Source: Ustulina deusta | Lineage: Eukaryota > Ascomycota > Sordariomycetes > Xylariales > Xylariaceae | Assembly: GCA_023159155.1 (NCBI GenBank) | Contig: JAJNNX010000004.1 | Coordinates: 1,116,001 to 1,180,000, forward strand | Direction of reading: 5' to 3' | DNA: 64,000 nt | Shown here: positions 42,501-56,100 of the stretch, one piece after another | Layout: every line of letters starts with the position of its first letter | Numbering within the stretch: position 1 is the first letter of the stretch | Made by a program: the position numbers and the translations under genes | The notes under the pieces: model-generated | The model's database searches: none | What the model was told of the DNA's origin: nothing | What the model saw: the letters and a program-made list of their open reading frames with translations, nothing else

Positions 42501-45500
42501 AATTAATACTATACAAATAAACAATAAGCAAGTTTTTTATATTATTAATACTGCTATATTTTTTTAAGCAGCAACCTTTTTTAAATCGATATTTATATAA
42601 AATATTTAAAAAATACTATATAAATACTAGATTAATATATATTAAGAACTTTTTAATTATATTATATATAACCTAAATATAAACTTTTTGTCCGAAGAAT
42701 TTTAGAACTAAGCAAAGATTATAAGTACTTAGTGCTATACAATGTTTATTAAGGCGTACTAAGCAATTAGCAAAATTAAAAAAATATATAGCCCTTTTTA
42801 CTATATATACGATATATTAAAAGCTAAAATTAATAATTATATAAAAAATAAATTAATCTTTTAAATAATAGTTAAAGCCTTAAATAATATTGCTGGGCTA
42901 AACAGCTTTATACTAACTTTTTTTGTTTTTAAAGCTTATTTTAAAATTAATTAGGACTTACCTCTTTTATTTAATATTGTACGAAAAGCTAAGGCAATTA
43001 AAAAAGCTATAAAAATGTTGCGTAACAAAAAAGCAAAGGTTAAAATTAACTGTACGATTAACTAACATAACAGACCAGCTTTGTACAATATATTTTTGTT
43101 GCTTTTATGTAGCGAAGTAATAGTATAGCGGAAGAAAAAAAGCTAGGATGGACTATATAAAATTAAGTCGATCAAGGACCCCGATATAATTATCGATTTA
43201 ACAAACGGCCTAATACGCTTTTATTGGACGTAAGTCAAGCTTTATTACTGTACAACTAAAGAAAATATTCCGGATAAATATACTAAAGAAAAAAACAAAA
43301 CATAACCTTTTTAAGCCCTTGTTATACAAAAAAAACGCAGATAATCTCTAAAAGCTATAACATTTTATATAACTTTTATATAACAGATTAGTTAACTATT
43401 TCTAACCTTTAAAAAGGAATAGAACTATGCCCTAGTTATTAAGCTATATAAAAATAGTATTATTAATATACCTAGAGCCCTATTTAAAAAATCTAACGCT
43501 ACTAAAATTAATGATCTTATTGTATAAGGCGTATTCCAATTCATAAAATATAATTTAACAAAACATAGCAATATTTGTATTTTTAAATCCTAGCTTGTAC
43601 AAAAAATTAAAAAAAAAACAACTAAGCTATATAAAAAGTTTTAACTTGTTATATAAAGCTATAATAATACTAAAAAAGAAATAGTGCTTATTTAGTTGCT
43701 AATAATCTAGCAAATAAGCCAAAAACTACTATTTGTATTAGAACTTTTTCTAATTTGCAACTTTAATATTTTAAGCGAACTTTAAGATATTATATAAACG
43801 TATGTATAATTAAAGAACAAATTAGCTAAAAAAATCCTTATATAACTATTGTCCGAACTAAAGTTGAAATATTTTAATAAAATAATCCTATAGATTATAT
43901 AACCTTTATATAGACTTGCTAAATCGGGTCTATACTGGTTTAAAATATATTACTAGTACTACTATAAAAAGCTTAGTATAATTATTTCTATATATAACTT
44001 ATGCTTATTTTTTATTAAAGGACTTTTGGACAACTTTAGTATTACTAGATTATAAACAGACAATATGTTTAGCTTTATATTGTTAGGCTTTTTAAAAAAA
44101 AATATATATATATAAATTATAGCAAGCTAAGTTTTATACAAAGCTAAAAGAGATATTTTAGTTAGGTTACTTTATAAAGTTTAATAGCGGATAAATTATA
44201 TTTTTGTCCGAAAGAAATATTATTTTAACCTAAAAAAGTTAAACAAACTAACTGGACTAGATTAACTCTTATATAACTGATTTTGTATAATAATATATTT
44301 TATAATAAGCAAGAAATATATATATTAATAATATTTATTAGCTTAAAGCAGCATATAACTTATGCGTAACTGCTTAAGTTATATATTCTAAGCTATATAA
44401 TATTAAAAATTTGAACTAAAAAATCTAGTAGTAAACAAATAATAAAAATTACGGCCTAACTTTTGTACTAATAAACTTATAATATATAAAGCTATTTATT
44501 TTTATAAATAGATTATTTATAAATAATATAAATATAACTTTTTAACTTAGATTTATAATTGTATTAAGAACTAAATATTATATAAAAGAAAATTTAAGTT
44601 TTAAAATTAAAAAAAATATTATATACTAGAATTTAAACAAATATAAAAAGGTAACAAAAAGCATACTTGCAAGTAAATTATATAACATAGTTAATAGTTT
44701 TAATAATACTATTGCCTTTTATATAATACTTTTAAAAATTATAACTATGCTATAACTATTTCTAATTTTAGTTGTTTTATGTTCTAATTCAAAATTATTA
44801 TATAATTGTTTTGTTAAACTCGGCACTACGCAAAAAAAACGCTTAATAATTAATATTATATTATTAAAAAAATCGTATAAAAAATAAAAAATTTCTAAAG
44901 TATAATAGATCAATAGTAAAAATAATCTAGCTAATATATTTATAAAAAAAATACCAAACTAAGCTTTAAAAACTTTTATATTAACAAACAAGTTAACTGT
45001 ATAAATAAAAGCGTTTATTAATAAAACATAAGAAATTACATATAACTATAGTATTTATAAAAAAAAAAAAAAAGTTAGAAGTGTATAAGCAATATATAAT
45101 AAATTAACTCTAAAAAAAAAAACAAATATAAATACTACTCTTTCCTATTTTTTTTTTCTTATTTTTTTTATTATATAACTAATTTACTTTTTTCTTTTCA
45201 AACGTAATAATTATACCGAGCGCCGTACGAACGCTAAACGTATGTTATGCAAGTATTACTTTAAAACCCGATAATTTAGCAATAGTTATAGAACAAATAA
45301 CTACTGCGTACTATACAAGCATTCTTTATATATGCAGTAATAGTAGTACTGTGCAACTAGATAAAAACTATGCAAAAGTAACCCTTTTAGCGGAAAATAA
45401 GCGTAATCGAATGCGCGAAAAGTATATTAGCAAGCACTTGGATTTATATATCAACCAATAGCATAGTAGCAACCTAAGCTTTATTAGTTTATATATAAAA

Positions 45501-46278
45501 AGTAAAAATATTAGCAATATACTAAAATAAACATATATATAATAAGAAAACAAATATATATATTAATATATAGCACTATAATAAACTAATAATTGTTAGA
45601 ATTGTTTATTAGTAGTAATACTATATAGTAGTTGCTATTTTAGCTAATAATTCTTAATATATAACTATTATTGCTAAAGAACTAGATAGTATTTATTGTA
45701 CGAATATATATATATATATATATAGTATATAAAGATAGGCAGACGTACGAAACAAAAGATTTTAAAAAATAACAAAAGAATAAAAAGCAACAGGAAACTT
45801 GAGCACTTTTTTATATACAAGTCTTTTTATGTACGAGCTAACCTGACTTCTAATTAGTTAATTTTTTTTTATACAAATAACTTGCCTAATTAACTAAACA
45901 TAAACAACTTTAAAAGTTTTTAATTAGCAATTGCTTATACAAGGCCTACTAACCGGACAAGCTAGCTAATTATAAACTTTGCTGTTATATAAAGCAAAAA
46001 CAAATATTTAGCTTTAACTTAGATAGTTACCGAGTAATATTCGGCCTATAGTTTTTAACTAACTATATAGCTAAAGTAGTAGCTTTGCAATATTGTTGTA
46101 TAACTTTATTAGAAAAAGATGATTTATTAACTTAGCAGCTATACATATAGATTAGATTACTAACCTGGTTGCTTTTTTAGTATTTAAACTTTTATATATA
46201 TATTTAGATAGTTATATAGTTGCTTTTTTTGTTTTTTTTATATAATAAGCGGTTATAACTAAAAAAAAAAATAATTAG

Positions 46279-46581
46279 TATTAGAATAACTGGTATTAGT
46301 TATAACTTTCTTATACAATTTGTATAGAATGCAAGTTTACGTTTAGCTATTGTATAGATATTAGCCAGACCTTGGCCGGACAAAAGGGACTTTATTTCCT
46401 TTTTGTTATGTTAGCTTATATAATAGCATAAGCTCTTATATAAATATAAGAAACTTATGCTTCGTACAAATATTCTTTTTTTTTTTTTTTTTTTATAAAT
46501 AATATAATATAATATATTATATTTTGTCCATACATATTATTTGTTTTTACGTACGATATATTATATATAGCCCATTCAACA
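46279..46581 (+). repeat. Family-A LTR shared by two tandem forward elements
   Basis: Follows the trailer of the first element and directly precedes the interior of the second, which lacks the ~310-bp leader found after the 39265 LTR. Ends CCCATTCAACA. Confidence 0.7.
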
Positions 46582-46641
46582 AATAGTATATAATTGTGCT
46601 ATTTTTAACTATATTATTATATAATAATTAAACAGCTTTTT

Positions 46642-46680
<39 letters not shown>

Positions 46681-49600
46681 GTATTAAGTATATTATATAA
46701 TATATAGGAGGCTATTAAGATATACCTACAATTTATATATAAAAAAATTATATAAGAACTTAGTGTTAGCTTAAAAAATATACAAAAAATATTTAACCTT
46801 TAATATTAAAGTAAACTTATTAATCTAAATAATATAATAAAACTAATATTTAATATATATATAGCTTATTAGATTAAAAAATATAACTATATAATTAATA
46901 ATAAATAAATATTTTAAAAAGTATATAAAAAAGATTTTATAAAATAAATATTTAAATATTTTAAAAAACTTTATATAAACGTTTATATAAAACTTTATAA
47001 TATTATTATATATAAAAAAGTATAACTATAAATAGACCTAGGCATACATACAAAAAACCTTGCTTAAATTGCACAAAATAAATTTAAACTAACTAAAAGT
47101 TTTTCTAAGCCTTTAATTATTTAACCTATCTTACTACCCTTTATATAATAATTCTTAGTCTTTTCTATACTAAGTTAATAATTTTAACTTATTCCTTTTT
47201 AGCCTACCCCTATTTTTTAACTTATTTTTACCCCTTAGCTTATCTTAGCTCTTAGGCTTATTATATAAATAAAATAAGAACTAAAAATTAAATATCTAGA
47301 ACTTATATAACTTAATTTTATTTAAAATATATAATTTTATATTTTTAAAGACTACGCTGCTTAGTTTATATAATTTATTATTAAGTTTTAAAATATTTTT
47401 AAACTTATATATAATTAAATAATAAAAGCAAGTTATAAACTTAATTTCTAGCTAATATATAAATACCTTATTATTTATAACCTTTTTTAAACCTTTATAT
47501 AATAGGCGTACTTTTATATAACACTAGACCTAATAACTAATAACCTTTTTTTAGACCTATTTTTTATAAAAGATATACAAAATAAAGTAATTTTTTAAAA
47601 AAATATATAATCTTTTAAAAGATATAAAAAAAAAAAAAAACTATATAGGTAAGCTATATAATTTATTTTATAATAAAATATATCTATTTATAGATATTTA
47701 TTAATAGTTTAGAATTATAAAAAATTAATACTATGCTATATTTTTAACTATTTTAAAAGGTTATATAGAAGATTTTTTTATTTATTATATTAGACCTAAT
47801 AAGATTTGGAATAAAATCTATTATATAATAAATGTTTATTTTAATATTAATATAAACTATAGCTAGTATTAGGCTAATTGGACTATAATTATATTTATAT
47901 AAATAAATAAAAAAATTAGATTTAGTATTATATAAAGTATTAAAAATTATAATTAATAAGCTTGCAAAAATATAAAAAATATTTAGCGCAAGCTACTAAA
48001 AAGAAATCTAACTTAATATAATAGTTATATAAATATATCAAAGAGTATTAGAGTTAGTTATAGTATTTGTATTCTAAAAGCCTTTGTGCAAAGGTTTCTT
48101 TTTGGACCTTAGAGCATATATTTATATAGTAATAGACAATTTATTAAAACATTTTATATAAAAAGATTATAAGATTTATTATATAAATAAGAGGTATAAT
48201 TAAAAGAACTATATAAAAGGCTAATAGTATAAATATTTTAGATTTTTAAGTAGGCCAAACGTATAAAAGGACTAATTAAGGGACTAAAGCAGCTAAAATT
48301 ACTATATAAACAAGAAGTGCTTTATATACTATAAAAAAGGTTATTAATTAATAAAATATATATTTTAGAAATAGGTTTATATAAAGAGCTAATATTTTAA
48401 CTTATATAAAATGATTAATAATAGTATTCTTATATTTAACAAATTTTTAATATTTTTAATAAAATATAAAAAATATTTTAAGTTAGACAAAAGTAATAAA
48501 AAACTTAATAAAAAATTTAGTAGCTAATCAACCTAATTTTTTATAAATAGTACTTTTATTTACTATATAACTAGAAAAAATATTTAAAACTATAAAATGG
48601 ATATATTGTTTAACTAGTTTATTTTTAGCAATTAGTATTGTATAAAATATTAAAACAAACTTTGGAATATAAGTGTTTCGAATTATTTGATAGTAGGAAA
48701 AGCATAATTAAAAGCTTATTTTAGATTTTACTTTTATATAAAAATAGACTGGACCCCAGGTAGTATAAATATTAAGTTTAGTAGTAATAATATAATTATT
48801 GCTATAAGTATTATATAAATAGATAATTCTTTTAATATAATAATATATTATATTCTAAATAGCCTAATACTATTTCTATTTTTATTAAAAGACGCTAATT
48901 GTTTATAAGTTTATTTTAATAATATAAAAAATATTATTATATAAAAAAATAAAAAGACTATTTTTATTATATATAAATAAAGATATTTATTCTTTAATAT
49001 AAGTTTATAGAAAACTAGATTATATTTTATTAAAATAGAACTATAGCAGCTATACTACTAATTTAAATACTTTTATATAAAAAAACTATATATAATACTT
49101 AGTTATATAAAATATAATATTAACTATTTAATTCTAGAAAAAATCTAGAAATTTTGTTATTACTATTAATTATATAACTTAGTATTTTAATAATTTAAGT
49201 TCTTAATTAAAAATAATTATAATTTTAATTATAAAGTTATAATTAATATTATACAAATAAATAATAAACAAGTTTTTTATATTATTAATACTACTATATT
49301 TTTTTAAGTAATAATTTTTTTTAAATTAATGTTTATATAAAATACTTAAAAAATATTATATAAATACTAGATTAATATATATTAAAAACTTTCTAACTAT
49401 ATTATATATAACCTAAGTATAAACTTTTTGTTTAAAGAATTTTAGAACTAAGTAAGAATTATAGGTATTTAGTGTTATGTAATGCTTATTAAAGCATATT
49501 AGATAATTAGCAAAATTAAAAAGGCATATGGCCCCTTTTGCTATATATACAATATATTAAAAACTAAAATTAATAATTATATAAAAAACAAATTAATCTT

Positions 49601-52258
49601 TTAAATAGTAGTTAAAACTTTAAATAATATTACTGGGCTAAATAGCCTTGTATTAACTTTTTTTGTTTTTAAAGTTTACTTTAGAATTAATTAAGATTTA
49701 TTTTTTTTATTTAATATTATATAAAGGGCTAAACCAATTAAAAAAGCTATAAAAATGTTATACAACAAAAAAACAAAAGTTAAAATTAATTATACGATTA
49801 ATTAGCGTAACGGGCTAACTTTATACAATATATTTTTATTGCTTTTATGTAGCGAAGTAATAGTATAACAGAAGAAAAAAGGCTAAAATAGACCATACAA
49901 AATTAAATTAATTAAAAAATTTAATATAATTATTAATTTAATAAATAGTCCAATTAAGTTTAAGTAGATATAAATTAAGCTTTATTATTATATAATTAAA
50001 AAAAATATTTTGGACAAATATACTAAAAAAAAAAATAAAACATAACTTTTTTAAGTTTTTATTATATAAAAAAAATATAAATAACTTTTAAAAAATATAA
50101 TATTTTATATAACCTTTATATAATAAATTAGTTAATTATTTTTAACTTTTAAAAAAAAATAGAACTATGCTTTAATTATTAAGCTATATAAAAATAGTAT
50201 TATTAATATACTTGGAGCTCTATTTAAAGAATTTAACGCTACTAAAATTAATAATTTTATTATATAAAGCGTATTTTAATTTATAAAATATAATCTAATA
50301 AAATATGGCAATATTTATATTTTTAAATCTTAGCTTATATAAAAAATTAAAAAAAAATAATTAAGCTATATAAAAAGTTCTAACTTATTATATAAAGTTA
50401 TAATAATACTAAAAAAGAAATAGTGCTTATTTAATTGCTAGTAATCTAGCAAATAAGCTAAAAATTACTACTTGTATTAAAATCCTTTCTAATTTGTGAT
50501 TTTAATGCTTTAGGCAAACTTCAAAATATTATACAAACATACGTATAATTAAAAAATAAATTGGCTAGAAAAATTTTTGTACGATTGCTATCCGAACTAA
50601 AATTGAAATATTTTAATAAAACAATTCTATAAATTATACAACTTTTATATAGACTTACTAAATTAAGTTTGTATTAGTTTAAGATATACTACTAGTATTA
50701 TTATAAAAAGCTTGGTATAATTATTTCTATATATAACCTATGCTTATTTTTTACTAAAGGATTTTTAGATAATTTTAGTATTACTAGACTGCAAATAAAT
50801 AATATATTTAGCTTTATATTGCTAGGCTTTTTAAAAAAAGAAAAATATAAATTATAGTAAGCTAAGTTTTATATAAAGCTAAAAAAAATATTTTAGCTAG
50901 GTTATTTTATAGAGTTTAATAGCGGATAAATTATATTTTTGTTTAAAAGAAATATTATTTTAATTTAAAAAAGCTAAATAAACTAACTAGACTAGATTAA
51001 CTTTTATATAACTAATTTTATATAATAATATGTTTTGTAATAAACAAAAAATATATATATTAGTAATATTTGTTAGCCTGAAGTAGCGTATAACTTATGT
51101 ATAGCTGCCCAAGTTATATATTTTAAGCTATATAATATTAAAAATTTGAACTAAAAAATCTAGTAGCAAATAGATAATAAGAATTATGGCCTAACCTTTG
51201 TACTAATGGACCTATATTATATAAAGCTATTTATTTTTATAAACGGGTTATTTATAAATAATATAAATATAACTTTTTAATTTGGATTTGTAATTATATT
51301 AGGGATTAAACGTTATATAAAAAAGAATTTAAGCTTTAAAATTAAAAAAATTATTATATACTAGAATTTAAGCAAGTGCAAAAAGGTAACTAGGAGCATA
51401 TTTATAAATAAATTATATAGTATAGTTAATAGTTTTAATAGTGCTATTACTTTTTAAACAATACTTTTAAAAATTATAACTATGCTATAACTGTTTTTAA
51501 TTCTAGCTATTTTATGTTCTAATTTAAAGTTGTTATATAATTGTTTTGTTAAGCTTGGTACTACGTAGGAGAAACGCTTAATAATTAATATTATATTGTT
51601 AAAAAAATCGTACAAAAGATAAGAAATTTTTGAAATATAATGGATTAATAGCAAAGATAATCTAGTTAATATATTTACGAAAAGAATATTAAACTAAGCA
51701 TTAGAAACTTTTATATTAATAAATAAATTAACCGTATAAATAGAAATATTTGTTAATAAAATATAGGAAATTATATATAATTATAATATTTATAAAAAAA
51801 AAAGAGTTAGAAATATAAAGGCAATATATAATAAATTGATTCTAAAAAGAAAAACAAACACAAATATTACTTTTTTTTATTTTTTTATTTTTTTTTCTTT
51901 ATTATATAACTAATTTACTTTTTTTTTTTAAATGTAATAATTATACTAAGCGTTATACGAACGCTAAATGTACGCTATATAAGTATTATTTTAGAACCTA
52001 ATAATCTAGCAATAGCTATAAAATAAGTAATTACTATATATTATATAATCATTTTTTATATATATAGCAATAATAGTACTGTGTAACTAGATAAGAACTA
52101 TATAAAAGTAATTTTTTTAGTAGAAAATAAGCGTAATTAAATATATAAAAGATATATTAGCAAATATCTAGATTTATATATTAACCAATAGTATAGTAGC
52201 AACCTAAGCTTTATTAGTTTATATATAAAAAGCAAAAAATATTAATAATATATTAAAA
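46582..52258 (+). mobile_element. Second forward Copia interior (5' part)
   Basis: Colinear with 39.87-45.5 kb but more strongly mutated. It starts without the leader segment. Its trailer stops at 52258, where a reverse element begins, and continues at 59582-60370 before the closing LTR at 60371-60666. Confidence 0.7.
46646..46680. repeat. TTA microsatellite
   Basis: About eleven tandem ATT/TTA triplets inside the second Copia interior. Other simple tracts are (AT)n near 45700-45725, 53115-53150 and 59765-59800. Confidence 0.8.
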
Positions 52259-52560
52259 TATTGAATGGGCTATATATAATATATTGTACGTAAAACAAAT
52301 AATACGCGTGGATAGAATATAATGTATTGTATTATATTATCTATAAAAAAAAAAAAAAAAAAAGAATGTTTGTACGAAGCATGAGTCTTTTATATTTATG
52401 TGAGAGCTTATGCTATTGTACGAGCTAATATAACAAAGGGGAAATAAGGTCCTTTTTGTCTGGCCGAAGTCCGGCTAATATTTGTATAACAGCTAAGCGT
52501 AAACTTGTATTTTATATAAGTTGTATAATAAGGTTGTAACTAATATTAGTTATTCTAATA
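52259..52560 (-). repeat. Family-A LTR, 3' LTR of the nested reverse element
   Basis: Reads TATTGAATGGGC (RIP form of TGTTGAATGGGC) to TTATTCTAATA. Interior marker AAAGGGGAAATAAGGTCC is shared with the other LTRs in reverse. Confidence 0.7.
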
Positions 52561-53117
52561 CTAGCTATTTTTTTTTTTTTGGTTATAACTGCTTATTATA
52601 TAAAAAAAATAAAAAAAAGTAATTATATAATTGTTTAAATATATATATAAAAGTTTGACTACTAAAAAAATAACTAGGTTAGTAATCTAGTTTATATATA
52701 TAGCTGCTAAGTTAGTAAATTATTTTTTTTTAATAAGGTTATGTAATAATATTATAAAGTTATTATTTTAGCTGTATAGTTAGTTAAAAATTATAAGCCA
52801 AACATTATTTGGTAACTATTTGAGTTAAAGCTAAATATTTGCTTTTGCTTTGTGTAATAGTAAGGTTTATAATTAGCTAGCTTGTCTGGTTGGTAGGCCT
52901 TGTATGGGCAGTTGCTAGTTAAAGGCCTTTAAAATTACTTATGTTTGGTTAACTAGGCAGGTTATTTGTATAAAAAGAAATTAATTAATTAGAAGTTAGG
53001 TTGGCTCGTGCGTAAAAGGACTTGTATATAAAAAAGTGCTCGAGTCTCCTGTTGCTTTTTGTTCTTTTGTTATTTTTTAAAATTTTCTGTTTTATATATT
53101 TGCTTATTCTTATATAC

Positions 53118-53161
<44 letters not shown>

Positions 53162-56100
53162 ATAAATATTATTTAGTTTTTTAGTAATAATAGTTATATA
53201 TTAAGAATTATTAGCTAGAATAGTAACTATTATATAGTATTATTACTAATAAATAATTCTAATAATTGTTAGTTTATTATAGTGCTATATATTAATATAT
53301 ATATTTGTTTTTTTATTATATATATATTTGTTTTAATATATTATTAATATTTTTGTTTTTTATATATAAACTAATAAAGCTTAGGTTGCTGTTATATTAT
53401 TAGTTAATATATAGATCTAGGTGTTTGTTAATATATTTTTTATATATTTAATTATGTTTATTTTTTGCTAAAAAGGTTACTTTTGTACGGTTTTTATCTA
53501 GTTGTGTAGTACTACTATTGCTATATATATAAAGAATGCTTATATAGTATATAGTAGTTATTTATTCTATAGTTATTGCTAGATTATTAGGTTTTAAAGT
53601 AATGTTTGTATAGTGTATGTTTGGCGTTTGTATAGCGCTTAGTATAATTATTATATTTAAAAAAAAAAAAGTAAATTAGTTATATAATAAAAAAAATAAA
53701 AAAAATAAAAATAAAAAGAAGTAGCGTTTATATTTGTTTTTTTTTTTTAAAATCAATTTATTATATATTACTTTTATACTTCTAACTTTTTTTTTTTTAT
53801 AAATACTATAGTTATATATAATTTCTTATGTTTTATTAATAAATATTTCTATTTATATAGTTAATTTGTTTGTTAATATAAAAGTTTTTAAAGCTTAGTT
53901 TGGTGTTTTTTTTTATAAACGTATTAGCTAGATTATTTTTATTATTAATCTATTATATTTTAGAGATTTTTTATCTTTTGTATAATTTTTTTAATAATAT
54001 AATATTAATTATTAAACGTTTTTTTTATATAGTACTAAGCTTAATAAAACAATTATATAATAATTTTGAATTAGAACATAGAACAGCTAGAATTAGGGGC
54101 AGTTATAGCGTAATTATAATTTTTAAAAATGTTGTACAAAAGGCAATAGTACTATTAAAACTATTAATTATGCTATATAATTTATTTGTAAGTATGCTTT
54201 TTGTTACTTTTTTATATTTGTTTAAATTCTAATATATAATATTTTTTTTAATTTTAAAGCTTAAATTCTTTTTTGTATAATATTTAGTTTTTAATATAAT
54301 TATAAATCTAAATTAAAAAGTTATATTTATATTATTTATAAATAATCTATTTATAAAAATAAATAGCTTTGTATAATATAGGTTTATTAGTATAAAAGTT
54401 AAACTATAATCTTTATTATTTGTTTGCTACTAGATTTTTTAGTTTAAATTTTTAATGTTGTATAGTTTAGGATATATAACTTAGGCAGCTATATATAAGT
54501 TATATGCTGCTTTAGGCTAGTAAATATTATTAATATATATATTTTTTGCTTATTATAAAACGTATTGCTATATAAAATCAGTTATATAAAAATTAATTTA
54601 GTTTAATTAGTTTGTTTAATTTTTTTAAGTTAAAATAATATTTTTTTTAAATAAAAATATAATTTGTTTGCTATTAAACTTTATAAAGTAATTTAGCTAA
54701 AATATCTTTTTTAGTTTTGTATAAAACTTAGCTTGCTATAATTTGTATTTTTTTTTTTTTGAAAAGCCTAGCAATATAAAACTAAATATATTGTTTGTTT
54801 GCAATTTAATAATATTAAAGTTATCCAAAGGTCCTTTAATAAAAAGTAGGCATAGGTTATATATAAAAATAGTTATACTAAGTCTTTTATAGTAGTGCTA
54901 GTAATATATCTTAAACTAATATAGACCTAATTTAGTAAGTCTATATAAAAGTTATACGATCTATAAAATTATTCTATTGGAATATTTTAATTTTAGTTTG
55001 GATAGCAGTTATATAAGGATTTTTTTAGCTAATTTGTTCTTTAATTATATGTATGCTTATGTAATATTTTAAAGTTTGCTTAAAATATTAAAATTATAAA
55101 TTAGAAAAAGTTCTAGTATAAATAGTAGTCTTTAGCTTATTTGCTAGATTATTAGTAACTAAGTAAGCATTATTTTTTTTTAGTATTGTTATAGTTTTAT
55201 ATAATAAGTTAGGACTTTTTGTATAGCTTAGTTATTTTTTTTTTGATTTTTTATATAAGCTAGAACTTAAAAATGCAAATATTGCTATGTTTTATTAGAT
55301 TGTATTTTATAAATTAGAATATGCTTTATATAATAAAATTATTAATTTTAATAGTATTAAATTTTTCGAATAAGGCTTTAAGTATATTAATAATACTATT
55401 TTTGTATAGTTTAATAGCTAGGGCATAGTTTTGTTTTTTTTTAAAGGTTAGAAATAGTTAATTAATCTATTATATAAAGGTTATATAAAATATTATAGCT
55501 TTTAGGGGTTATTTGTGTTTTTTTTATATAATAAAAGCTTAAAAAAGTTATATTTTGTTTTTTTTTTTAATATGTTTGTCCAAAATATTTTTTTTAGTTA
55601 TATAGTAATAAAGCTTAATTTATATCTAATAAAAATATATTAGGCTATTTATTAAATTAATAATTATATTAGGGTCTTTAATCAACTTAATCTTATATAA
55701 TCTATTTTAGCTTTTTTTTTTTTGCTATATTATTACTTTGTTATATAAAAGCAACAAAAATATATTATATAAAGCTAGCTTATTACGCTAGTTAATTATA
55801 TAGTTATTTTTAACTTTTGTTTTTTTGTTATATAATATTTTTATAACCTTTTTGATTGCTTTAGCTTTTTATATAATGTTAAATAAAAGAAATAAGTCCT
55901 AATTAATTCTAAAGTAAGCTTTAAAAATAAAAAAAGTTAATATAAAGTTATTTAGTTTAGTAGTATTGTTCAAAGCTTTAATTACTATTTAAAAAATTTA
56001 TTTATTTTTTATATAATTATTAATTTTAGCTTTTAGTATATTATATATATAGTAGAAAAAGCTATATGCTTTTTTAATCTTACTAATTATTTAATACGCT

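Larger units (their letters stand above)
39265..46581 (+). mobile_element. Full-length forward Copia element (7.3 kb, both LTRs)
   Basis: 5' LTR 39265-39567 and 3' LTR 46279-46581 enclose a 6.7-kb interior. Despite stops, one frame near 43.55-44.2 kb still reads fragments typical of fungal Ty1/Copia reverse transcriptase: HSNICIFKS-LV, KKEIVL, and QTDNMF in place of the conserved QTDDT. Retained less-mutated patches occur near 42.9-43.5 kb. No frame encodes an intact protein, so it is immobile. Short minus-strand frames such as 44719-44913 are antisense chance. Confidence 0.75.

Noticed and set aside
53900..54232. 110-codon plus-strand open frame, hydrophobic
   Set aside because: It lies antisense to the reverse Copia element, starts without an ATG, and equivalent frames recur at 44719-44913 and 51454-51654 in the other copies. 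Ile/Leu/Phe/Tyr richness reflects A/T bias.
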